This document shows, in pieces, positions 31,384-39,524 of a stretch of DNA of 43,121 nucleotides. The DNA is taken from assembly GCA_903928175.1 (NCBI GenBank), contig CAIYQA010000314.1, positions 1 through 43,121 of the forward strand. The letters run 5' to 3'. Each line of letters begins with the position of its first letter. Positions within the stretch are counted from its first letter, which is position 1. Source of the DNA: an uncultured Spartobacteria bacterium. Its GTDB lineage: Bacteria; Verrucomicrobiota; Verrucomicrobiia; Chthoniobacterales; Chthoniobacteraceae. The notes beneath the pieces are model-generated. The model was not told where the DNA came from and ran no database searches. It worked only from the letters and a program-made list of their open reading frames with translations. The position numbers were made by a program, and so were the translations under genes.

Positions 31384-33051
31384 ATGATAAAGTCAGAAAT
31401 TACCGTCGCTGAATACCTGATCACCCGGCTGAAAGAAATCGGGGTGGATCACCTCTTCGGCGTGCCGGGAGATTTTGTCCTCGGTTTCTTAAACCAGGTA
31501 ATGGAAAGCAACCTGAAGTATGTCGGCACATGCAATGAACTCAACGCGGCCTATGCCGCCGACGGCTACGCGCGGATTCGGGGCGTTGGCGCGTTTGTCT
31601 CGACCTTTGGGGTCGGAGAACTGAGCGCCATCAACGGCGTGGCGGGAGCATTCGCCGAAAGAGTGCCTGTGGTGGTGATCACGGGCTCGCCTCCAACGGT
31701 TGATTTCCGCACGCGGCCGCTGTTGCATCATACCTTGGGTGATTATCAGATCCCCTTGAAAATGTATGAGAAAATCACCGCGGCCGCCACCCAACTTGCT
31801 TCTGCTGAATCGGCCCCTGCTGAGATTGATCGGGTGTTGTCGGCTTGTCTTTTTCACCAACAACCAGTTTACATCAGTCTTCCCTCGGATGTGGTGATGA
31901 TGAAATGTAACCGACCGAAGGCTTTCCTCTTCCCAACACCCGGCCCTAGTGATCCAGATGCGCTCGGAGAGGCAATCCGGGAAGCGCTTGGAATGCTGAC
32001 TATGGCGCGGGAACCGATTGTAATCGGCGACGTGGACTTGATTCGCTTCAAGCTACAAAAGGAATTCGCAGGTTTTCTCGACAAAACGGGTTTTCCGTAT
32101 GTCACCATGATGCTTGGTAAAACCGTAATATCAGAGCATCACCCGCAATTTATCGGCCTCTTTGAGGGGGATCGGAGTCGCGACTACGTGCGGAACCGGG
32201 TCGAGTCCGCCGACTGCATTCTCCAACTTGGGGCCTTGATGACCGATTTTAACACGGGGGGATTCACAGCGAACCTCGACGACTCCAAGACGATCAGCGC
32301 CAACATCCGTTCCGTGAAGATCAAACACCACTATTATGAGAACGTGTATCTCCGCGATTTTATCCTTGGGCTGGCAAAAAAGCTTTCACGACGCGATCCC
32401 GCGACTCTTAAGATTCAATGCGCCGCAAATGGCTGTGTACACAGGCATACGGAGCCGTACCAACCCGATGCGCCCAAACCGCTGACTATCAAGCGTTTTT
32501 TCGACCGCATAAGTCATTTCATAAAAAACGATTCCATCGTCATTGCTGAAACAGGCGTATCTCTCTTCAGTGCCGCAGAGATGCTCATGCCGGAGGGAGC
32601 GACCTTCATCGGGCAGACCTTTTATGGATCGATTGGCTATACGGTCGGGGCAACCTTGGGAGCCAGTATGGCAGCGCGAGACCGGCCCACCGTATTGTTT
32701 GTGGGGGATGGCTCTTTTCAAGTCACTTGCCAGGATCTCTCGACGATAATTCGCAACCGTCTCAACCCCGTCATCTTTCTCATCAATAATGACGGGTATA
32801 CGATCGAGCGGGTGATCGTCGATCGCCCCTACAACGATATCCAACCCTGGCACTATCACAAACTCGTGGACGTATTTGGAGGAGGGCTGGCCCTTGATGT
32901 CCGCACGGAAGGGGAGCTGGAAGATGCGCTGGCAAAGGCTGCAATAGCGGACAGCCTCGTATTTATCGAGATTCACACAGGGCGGCTGGACTGCCCCGAG
33001 TCCCTTCGCAGTGCAGGTCGGTCCATGGCGAAGACAAATCAACTCGACTGA
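31384..33051 (+). CDS. pyruvate/indolepyruvate decarboxylase (TPP-dependent)
   Basis: 555 residues from ATG 31384 (a TTG at 31351 is also in frame but has no support). It carries the catalytic glutamate of TPP enzymes in CNELNAAYAADGYAR (near 50), the His-His pair of pyruvate decarboxylases in LLHHTLGDY (near 115), the Mg-TPP motif GDGSFQ...NNDGY (near 440-475) and a central domain. These residues fit decarboxylation of pyruvate to acetaldehyde; indolepyruvate as substrate cannot be excluded. Between pyruvate kinase (55 nt) and an alcohol dehydrogenase (42 nt) the ethanol route is the obvious reading. True PDC is uncommon in bacteria. Confidence 0.88.
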   Translation: MIKSEITVAEYLITRLKEIGVDHLFGVPGDFVLGFLNQVMESNLKYVGTCNELNAAYAADGYARIRGVGAFVSTFGVGELSAINGVAGAFAERVPVVVITGSPPTVDFRTRPLLHHTLGDYQIPLKMYEKITAAATQLASAESAPAEIDRVLSACLFHQQPVYISLPSDVVMMKCNRPKAFLFPTPGPSDPDALGEAIREALGMLTMAREPIVIGDVDLIRFKLQKEFAGFLDKTGFPYVTMMLGKTVISEHHPQFIGLFEGDRSRDYVRNRVESADCILQLGALMTDFNTGGFTANLDDSKTISANIRSVKIKHHYYENVYLRDFILGLAKKLSRRDPATLKIQCAANGCVHRHTEPYQPDAPKPLTIKRFFDRISHFIKNDSIVIAETGVSLFSAAEMLMPEGATFIGQTFYGSIGYTVGATLGASMAARDRPTVLFVGDGSFQVTCQDLSTIIRNRLNPVIFLINNDGYTIERVIVDRPYNDIQPWHYHKLVDVFGGGLALDVRTEGELEDALAKAAIADSLVFIEIHTGRLDCPESLRSAGRSMAKTNQLD

Positions 33052-33093
33052 GGAAGCGCACTATTTAGCGCCACGCTTAATGAAGGAGAGACA

Positions 33094-34191
33094 ATGACAA
33101 AAACTGCTGACGACGCAAACAACATGACCACCATGAAGGCCCTTGTCTTCCACGGGCCTAATAGCCTGGCGTTGGAGGATAGGCCCAAGCCGACGCTCAT
33201 CGAGGCAACGGACGCCATCGTGCGGATTACCACGACGAGCATCTGCGGAACCGACCTGCACATTCTAAAAGGCGACGTGCCGACAATCACCGACGGGCGC
33301 ATTCTCGGCCATGAGGGAGTGGGGATGATCGAGGAGGTGGGAACGAATGTATTGGGCTTTCACAAAGGGGACAAAGTAATCATCTCCCTTATTACCTCCT
33401 GTGGCAGGTGCAGTTTCTGCAAGAAAGCGATGTATTCCCATTGTCTCAACGGCGGCTGGCGGCTGGGCAATAGTATCGACGGCACTCAGGCCGAATACGT
33501 GAGAATCCCTTTTGCGGATACCGGCTTGCATCTGCTGCCGCCTGGGGTCGATGAAGAAGCGGCGGTCATGCTCAGTTGTATTCTCCCCACCGGGCTGGAA
33601 TGTGGGGCGCTCAACGGGCAAGTGAAGCCGGGGGACATCGTGGCGATTGTCGGCGCTGGTCCAGTGGGCCTTGCCGCCTTGCTCGCCGCGCAACTCTACT
33701 CGCCAGCCGAGATTATAATGATCGATCTCGATGAGAACCGGCTGGAGGTCGCCCGCTCGTTCGGCGCTACAAGGATCGTGAACAGCTCGGAGGGGAAGGC
33801 TGCAGAGCGGGTTATGGCGCTGACGCAAGCCGCCGGAGTGGACGTGGCCATCGAGGCTGTCGGCCTCTCCGCGACCTTCGACATCTGCCAGGCGATCATC
33901 GCCCCTGGCGGGCGCATTGCCAACGTCGGCGTTCACGGCAAATCGGTGGAACTTCACCTCGAAAGACTCTGGGCTTCCAATATAACGCTCACCACGCGCC
34001 TGGTAGACGCGGGGACAACGCCAATGCTTCTTAGAATGATCCAATCGGGACGCCTCGACTCAAAGAAACTCGTCAGCCACCGGTTCGAGCTATCGAAAAT
34101 CATGGAGGCGTACCATACCTTCGGGAACGCCACAAAAGAACGCGCGTTAAAGGTGGTAATCAAGAACGCGCCATCGCGGACGAAGCTCTAA
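33094..34191 (+). CDS. zinc-dependent alcohol dehydrogenase
   Basis: 365 residues, MDR superfamily, with a strong GAAGGAGA site before ATG 33094. The catalytic zinc ligands are CGTDLH (about 50-55) and GHEGVG (about 70-75); the structural zinc is CGRCSFCKKAMYSHC (about 105-119). The nucleotide motif is IVGAGPVGLAALL (about 190-202). With the decarboxylase just upstream, it would reduce acetaldehyde to ethanol and recycle NADH. Secondary alcohols or butanediol are possible other substrates. Confidence 0.9.
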   Translation: MTKTADDANNMTTMKALVFHGPNSLALEDRPKPTLIEATDAIVRITTTSICGTDLHILKGDVPTITDGRILGHEGVGMIEEVGTNVLGFHKGDKVIISLITSCGRCSFCKKAMYSHCLNGGWRLGNSIDGTQAEYVRIPFADTGLHLLPPGVDEEAAVMLSCILPTGLECGALNGQVKPGDIVAIVGAGPVGLAALLAAQLYSPAEIIMIDLDENRLEVARSFGATRIVNSSEGKAAERVMALTQAAGVDVAIEAVGLSATFDICQAIIAPGGRIANVGVHGKSVELHLERLWASNITLTTRLVDAGTTPMLLRMIQSGRLDSKKLVSHRFELSKIMEAYHTFGNATKERALKVVIKNAPSRTKL

Positions 34192-34232
34192 TGCAGGCTA
34201 TTACCTCCAGCGCATGAATGTTCCTTTTTCCA

Positions 34233-34703
34233 ATGAAGCGAAAATTCACAGTGTTCGTGTTTGTGCTGGTGTTTGTATCGGAGTCCTTCAGTGCGCAAAC
34301 ATCTGCCCTCTCTCTGGATAAGGCAGAGCCAAATAACCTCAGGGTATTTGTCGATCCGTGTTCCACTTGGGTGTCCTTGGATAAAGTCCGACTGATTCTC
34401 AGTCCGCTGACTCTTAAGGGGAAATTTTACCTTGCGGATTACCAGATCAAGGTGGTGCCCTATTTTTTTAAGAACGAGAAAGGCACCATGGTATTGGATG
34501 CGTCAGGCCCCATGGTGCGCAAACTCTTGAAAGGAACCGCAGTGCCTTTTACCGGAAAAGCCACCAATACCAAAAACGGCAGGATCAAGGTCATCGTTGG
34601 CAAGGCAACACCATCAGCGAATGATCGAGGCAGCGTTACCGTTTCGATTGCTACAGAAAATGGCATGGTGGTCTTCAACAGCTTCTACCACATTGGAAAG
34701 TAG
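34233..34703 (+). CDS. small exported protein, unknown
   Basis: About 156 residues; ATG 34218 and 34233 are both in frame and give the same signal peptide (KRKFTVFVFVLVFVSESFSA). The mature part has alternating beta-rich segments (YQIKVVPYFFKN, GTAVPFTGKA, GRIKVIVGKA, GSVTVSIATENGM) and no Cys pairs or known motif. It lies 41 nt after the alcohol dehydrogenase on the same strand, so it may end that operon, but nothing links it to fermentation. Confidence 0.65.
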   Translation: MKRKFTVFVFVLVFVSESFSAQTSALSLDKAEPNNLRVFVDPCSTWVSLDKVRLILSPLTLKGKFYLADYQIKVVPYFFKNEKGTMVLDASGPMVRKLLKGTAVPFTGKATNTKNGRIKVIVGKATPSANDRGSVTVSIATENGMVVFNSFYHIGK

Positions 34704-34819
34704 TGTGTTCTGTAGGCCCGGGAAAAGGGGGCGTCATACAGCAAGCTGAGGTGGCCCCGATTTCTCCCAGCATTGTTCTCTTTCAGCACGACTTTTCGGG
34801 TAACCCAAACAGCGAACAG

Positions 34820-34843
34820 TATATAGGGTGAACACCCCATATA
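34820..34843. promoter_or_regulatory. palindromic site before the DUF3494 autotransporter gene
   Basis: TATATAGGGTG and CACCCCATATA around AA, one mismatch to perfect symmetry, 67 nt before the start. An almost identical copy precedes the second DUF3494 gene at the same distance. The half-sites resemble those of the 20-bp motif at 29628 but are one base further apart. Confidence 0.7.
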
Positions 34844-34910
34844 CAAACTTCATCCCACGTCTCATTTTGTCACCTGAAATAAAACCAAAATTCTAATCGA
34901 AAGAACAAAT

Positions 34911-37900
34911 ATGACGCCCACGAGAAAAGTAGTATCCCGCGCCGCAGCCCCCGACAAAAAAGTAAAAACTCCCATGCGAGCCCGAAATACTTCTAAACAA
35001 TCGACAAATCAAACTCGGCCAACTGGCGTTACTGCAAAACCAAATATATGCATCGCCTCGGCGATAGCGGTTTTAAGCCTTCTGACAATTGCGCCCGGCG
35101 CAAAAGGGCAAGCTGTTTCCCTGGGATCGGCAGAGAATTTTACAATCGTCAGTGCACAGGGGGTCACCAATTCCGGACCTACCTTCATCACGGGAGACAT
35201 TGCCCTTAGTCCGAACATTTCGATCACGGGTTTTACCTTCGCACCCGCTGTAAGCGCAGGGGTCTTGAAAACAGGAAGTGTGCACTCCAATGATACGCTG
35301 GCAACACAAGCCCAGACCAGCGCGCTCGCCGCTTTTAATACTTTAGCTGGGCTATCATATCTTCCAGTAAACAACAAAACGGGCCTGGATTTGGGCGGTA
35401 TGACACTCACACCGGGCGTTTACCATTTCGATACATCTGTAGGTCTAACAGGAAATCTCACACTGGCTACTGGAGCCGATCCCAATGCGGTATTTGTTTT
35501 TCAAATCGGGAGCACGCTGACTACAGCGGTGGGAGCTTCTGTCGTTGTAACGGGTGCAGGCGCGGGAAGCGACCCCAATGTATTTTGGCAAGTGGGCAGT
35601 TCAGCAAGTCTGAACACCAACGCGGTATTTGACGGAAATATTCTCGCCTCGGCCAGCATTAGCTTTGGAACGGGTTCTACGCTCACGGATGGCAGAGCGA
35701 TTGCCTTGAACGGAGCCGTGACGCTGCTCGGCAACACGCTCTCCGCCCCTCCCCCGCCTCCAGCGGGCCCCGGTCGTTTTTGGAATGGCTCGACCGGCAA
35801 TCTTTGGTCATCCTTAACAAACTGGTCCACTACGGCGGCAGGCTTAGATCAGACCTCTCTCGTTCCAGGCGCAGATGTTGTTTTTTCGGTCACCGGTCCC
35901 ACTCCCTGGCCCCAAAACCAGAATACAATCCTCGACGTCAACACGACGATTTCGAGTCTTACTGTAAACGATCCGGCGGCGGTGACAATTAGCGGTCCAA
36001 ATACCCTTACGATTTCATCTACGGGGCTTTTAACGGGAATCAATATCAATAGCGGTGCTGGATTGACCACCATCAGCAGCAACCTGATGCTGGGCAATCT
36101 ATCCCAAATCATCGCCGTGAACAATGCGGCGGGCATGCTCATCAGCGGCGTGGTTGGAGGGAGCATTGGGCTTACCAAGGCGGGAACGGGCCTCTTGACG
36201 TTGACCGGCATCGAAACCTACACAGGCCCCACGGTAGTCACTGGCGGCGCGTTGCAAATCGGCGACGGGGTCACGCCGGGGACATCCATTGCCTCCTCGA
36301 ACTCGGTTCTCGTCAGCAATAGCACCGTATTAGCCATCGATCTCAAGAGCGGGGAGACATTTGGCAACAGTGTCACCGACAACGGGTTGATCGAAACGAT
36401 TGCCACAGGCACAAATACGTTATCCGGCATTCTAAGCGGCAGCGGCGGGGTCCTTGAAAGCGGAGCGGGCACCACCATTCTAACTGGCGTCAATACATAT
36501 ACGGGTGCAACGGCAGTTATCAACGGCACGCTCCAGGTGGGCAACGGGGCCACTGGTTCGCTGGCCGCATCCAGCCCGGTAAGCGTCAGCGCAGGAACGC
36601 TAGCCATCAACCTCGGCGATGGAGGTGCCTTCGCGAATAATGTGACGGACAACTCGCTGGTTACAACCATCGCAGATGGCAAAAACATTCTGTCGGGTGT
36701 TATTAGCGGCATCGGCTCCCTCGCACAGAATGGCAAGGGAATTACCGTCCTCACCGGGGCCAATACGTTTACTGGTCCGACCACGGTCAACCTTGGCACA
36801 CTGGCGGTGAATGGCTCGATAGCCGGAAACGCATTCGTTAACGGCGGAACACTCCGTGGCTTCGGTCGGATCGGCGGCAACGTCACCAATCGCTCTCTGG
36901 TTGTTCCCGGCGACGCAGTTGCGCCAGGCACTCTGACAATTGGAGGCGATTACACCCAGACTGCACAGGGGGTGCTCGGCATCCGGCTTGCATCGACGTC
37001 TAATTTTGACCGACTGATGGTCGGTGGAGGAGCCAATCTGAATGGCACATTGGCAGTCGGGTATTTGAATGGCTTTACAGCAAAGCCCGGCGATGAATTT
37101 AAAATTATAGAGACGCAGATCGGAGTGAATGGTCAGTTTAGCCAATTCGTCGATGCCCATGCCAATTCCAATCCGCTTCTGACATTGAAGGTGATCTATC
37201 TGCCTGAAAGTGTGCTTTTAAAGGTCGACCAGAAATCGTTTAAAACGGTTGTGAAAAATGCCTATCCGCCCGAGGCGTCCGTGGGAAATAACGGCGCCCT
37301 CTCCAATGAAATATCGGTCGCCCAGTCCCTCGACAAGTTGGCAGCAGCAAAGCCTGCCGCTCCTCTCATTCTGGAACTCGACAGTCTCTCCTCGGTACAT
37401 GATGTGGTTGCAGCCCTCAACGTGATTTCACCTGAGGATTTCGCGGCAATTTTCAATGCAGGTATCGCGATCTCCAACGTGCAGGTCGGTAACATCGAAC
37501 GGCGCCTTGAAGAAGCCCGGATGGGTTCAACCGGCTTCAGCGATTCCGGCCTCGTCTTAACCGATTCGCGCGGCGCGCAGAACTACGACAACAGCGGCAA
37601 GAACGTGCTCCGCCCTGACGGAAAGGTTGAATCCTTCAAAGAAACATATACCCCAACCACTGAGGACACAAAACGCTGGGGTTTCTTTGCTGCAGGCGTA
37701 GGAGAGTTCACGGATGTCGAGAACACTGGTTCCGCCCGCGGTTCGGATTTCACAACTGGCGGGGTAACCGTGGGGGCCGATTATCGAGTCTCCGATCATT
37801 TTATACTTGGTGCGACGATGGGTTACGCCAACACCACATCCGATCTGAATGCTGGTGGACGCTTGAATATCGACAGCGGAAAAGGCAGCTTATATGCGAC

Positions 37901-38483
37901 CGTCTATGACAATGGCTTTTATGTGAACGGCGTTGTGGGCGGTGGAGTGAGCTCTTACAGCACCCGACGCGGCACCTTTGGGGGAATCGCTCGTGGGGAT
38001 ACGGATGGAACGGACATCAATGCTCTCATCGGTACGGGTTACGATTTTCACATCGGCGCATTTACCGTGGGTCCTGTCGCCTCGATCCAATACACCGAAG
38101 TGAGGATCAACGGATTCACAGAGAAAGGGTCGCTCGCGCCGCTGTATATCAACTCTCAGAGCTACGATTCATTGGCGTCTAAACTCGGCGCAAGAGCCTC
38201 CTATGCTTTGAAAATGGGAAGCGTAATCGTGACCCCAGAAGTTCGCGCACAGTGGCAGCATGAATACCTCGACGATCGCGCGGGCGTCAGCTCCAGCTTC
38301 GGAGGAGGAGACTCCTTCACAGTTTACGGCCCCCATATCGGTCGCGACAGCCTCGTCCTTGATGCGGGAGCATCGGTTCAATTAACTTCCAGTTGCGCCG
38401 TGTTTGCCTTCTATACTGGCGACATCGGCCGCCAGAACTATACATCTCATGCCATTAACGCGGGCGTGCGGTTTAGTTTCTAA
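34911..38483 (+). CDS. DUF3494 ice-binding-type protein fused to an autotransporter
   Basis: 1190 residues. An extended N-terminus (1-66) ends in a hydrophobic signal (SAIAVLSLLTIAPGAKG). A DUF3494 domain covers about 68-275 (VSLGSAENFTIVSAQGVTNSG, then LDLGGMTLTPGVYHF and VFVFQIGSTLTTAVGASVVV), the fold of many bacterial and algal ice-binding proteins. A PPPPPAGP hinge leads to autotransporter-associated beta-strand repeats (about 285-700, LTKAGTGLLTLTGI-type). The C-terminal beta-barrel (about 900-1190) ends GVRFSF, the usual outer-membrane signature. It would display an ice-binding-like or adhesive domain outside the cell. The 37-residue insert in the signal region, compared with its sister at 38642, is typical of long autotransporter signals. 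Confidence 0.88.
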   Translation: MTPTRKVVSRAAAPDKKVKTPMRARNTSKQSTNQTRPTGVTAKPNICIASAIAVLSLLTIAPGAKGQAVSLGSAENFTIVSAQGVTNSGPTFITGDIALSPNISITGFTFAPAVSAGVLKTGSVHSNDTLATQAQTSALAAFNTLAGLSYLPVNNKTGLDLGGMTLTPGVYHFDTSVGLTGNLTLATGADPNAVFVFQIGSTLTTAVGASVVVTGAGAGSDPNVFWQVGSSASLNTNAVFDGNILASASISFGTGSTLTDGRAIALNGAVTLLGNTLSAPPPPPAGPGRFWNGSTGNLWSSLTNWSTTAAGLDQTSLVPGADVVFSVTGPTPWPQNQNTILDVNTTISSLTVNDPAAVTISGPNTLTISSTGLLTGININSGAGLTTISSNLMLGNLSQIIAVNNAAGMLISGVVGGSIGLTKAGTGLLTLTGIETYTGPTVVTGGALQIGDGVTPGTSIASSNSVLVSNSTVLAIDLKSGETFGNSVTDNGLIETIATGTNTLSGILSGSGGVLESGAGTTILTGVNTYTGATAVINGTLQVGNGATGSLAASSPVSVSAGTLAINLGDGGAFANNVTDNSLVTTIADGKNILSGVISGIGSLAQNGKGITVLTGANTFTGPTTVNLGTLAVNGSIAGNAFVNGGTLRGFGRIGGNVTNRSLVVPGDAVAPGTLTIGGDYTQTAQGVLGIRLASTSNFDRLMVGGGANLNGTLAVGYLNGFTAKPGDEFKIIETQIGVNGQFSQFVDAHANSNPLLTLKVIYLPESVLLKVDQKSFKTVVKNAYPPEASVGNNGALSNEISVAQSLDKLAAAKPAAPLILELDSLSSVHDVVAALNVISPEDFAAIFNAGIAISNVQVGNIERRLEEARMGSTGFSDSGLVLTDSRGAQNYDNSGKNVLRPDGKVESFKETYTPTTEDTKRWGFFAAGVGEFTDVENTGSARGSDFTTGGVTVGADYRVSDHFILGATMGYANTTSDLNAGGRLNIDSGKGSLYATVYDNGFYVNGVVGGGVSSYSTRRGTFGGIARGDTDGTDINALIGTGYDFHIGAFTVGPVASIQYTEVRINGFTEKGSLAPLYINSQSYDSLASKLGARASYALKMGSVIVTPEVRAQWQHEYLDDRAGVSSSFGGGDSFTVYGPHIGRDSLVLDAGASVQLTSSCAVFAFYTGDIGRQNYTSHAINAGVRFSF

Positions 38484-38550
38484 AGATTCCAGAAACCCAT
38501 CATTTCTCTCTTTCAGCACGAACTTTTCTGGTGGCTCAAACATCGAACAG

Positions 38551-38574
38551 TATATGGGGTGAACACCCCATATA
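38551..38574. promoter_or_regulatory. perfect palindromic site before the PEP-CTERM DUF3494 gene
   Basis: TATATGGGGTG (38551-38561) and CACCCCATATA (38564-38574) around AA, a perfect 11+11 palindrome, 67 nt before ATG 38642. It is part of about 135 bp of upstream sequence duplicated from 34785 onward. Confidence 0.75.
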
Positions 38575-38641
38575 CAAACTTCATCCCACGTCCCATTTTG
38601 TCACCTGAAATAAAACCCAAACTCTAATTGAAAGAACAAAT

Positions 38642-39445
38642 ATGACGCCCACGAAGAAAGTAGTATCCCGCTACATCGCCTCGGCGATAGCGGTTTTAAG
38701 CCTTTTGGCAATTGCACCCGGCGCAAAAGGGCAACCTGTTTCCCTGGGAGCGGCGCAGGATTTTACGATTGTCAGTGCCGCTGGGATCACCAATTCTGGA
38801 CTTACCGTCATCACGGGAAACATTGCCCTCAGTCCGCTCACCACGATTACGGGCTTCGGTGTCGGCGAAGGCGTGGTGACAGGAATTGTCCACAGCAATG
38901 ATGAACTGGCGATACAAGCTCAGACCGACGCTCGTGCCGCTTACACTGTTTTAGCTGGCCTGACACCGCCCATCGACAAGTCCGGCTTGGACTTGGGAGG
39001 AATGACGCTCACACCGGGTATTTACCATTTCAGTACAGCGGCCGGGTTAACGGGAAAGCTGACCTTGGATACACTGGGCGATCCCAACGCACTTTTCGTT
39101 TTTCAGATCGGAAGCACACTGACCACGGCGGTGGGGTCTTCTGTAGTTGTTACGGGTGCAGGCGCGGGAGGCGACCCCAATGTGTTTTGGCAAGTCGGTA
39201 GCTCGGCAACGCTTGGCACCAACACGGCATTTGATGGAAATATTCTCGCCCTCGCCAGCGTGAGCCTCGGAACGGGCACCGATGTCGTGAATGGCAGAGC
39301 AATTGCCCTGAACGGAGCTATTACGCTGCTCAATAACAATATCTCGGCAGTTCCGGAACCTGCGACATGGGCGATGTTGCTTTCCGGCATGGGGGTGTTT
39401 GGCTTCTGGAACTGGCAGCGGATGCGTCAACATTCCAACCCGTAA
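38642..39445 (+). CDS. DUF3494 ice-binding-type protein with PEP-CTERM anchor
   Basis: 267 residues. The signal peptide (1-31) and the first 30 residues of the mature protein are nearly identical to the autotransporter at 34911, and the upstream region is duplicated too. The DUF3494 domain fills about 32-235. The C-terminus carries PEP-CTERM: VPEPATW, a hydrophobic helix and RMRQ, the sorting signal cut by an exosortase. So this paralogue is anchored or released through a different route than its sister. Ice binding is inferred from the family; adhesion to other surfaces is possible. No exosortase gene is present in the window. Confidence 0.9.
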   Translation: MTPTKKVVSRYIASAIAVLSLLAIAPGAKGQPVSLGAAQDFTIVSAAGITNSGLTVITGNIALSPLTTITGFGVGEGVVTGIVHSNDELAIQAQTDARAAYTVLAGLTPPIDKSGLDLGGMTLTPGIYHFSTAAGLTGKLTLDTLGDPNALFVFQIGSTLTTAVGSSVVVTGAGAGGDPNVFWQVGSSATLGTNTAFDGNILALASVSLGTGTDVVNGRAIALNGAITLLNNNISAVPEPATWAMLLSGMGVFGFWNWQRMRQHSNP

Positions 39446-39524
39446 TCACCGCAGCGCCATAGGCTACCTGGACTTCGTTATTCCATGAGCCTCGTTATCC
39501 CCCCAAAGATCAGGCCGAAACTGT

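Noticed and set aside
36218-36931. 237-codon minus-strand frame in the autotransporter repeats
   Set aside because: Mirror of the Gly/Thr-rich beta-strand repeats, which give Pro/Val-rich frames on the other strand.
35800-37000. Repeated short blocks that might be taken for a CRISPR or satellite array
   Set aside because: They are degenerate protein repeats (LTKAGTG...LTG type) with variable spacing, not identical direct repeats with unique spacers. No CRISPR array or cas gene was seen anywhere in the window.
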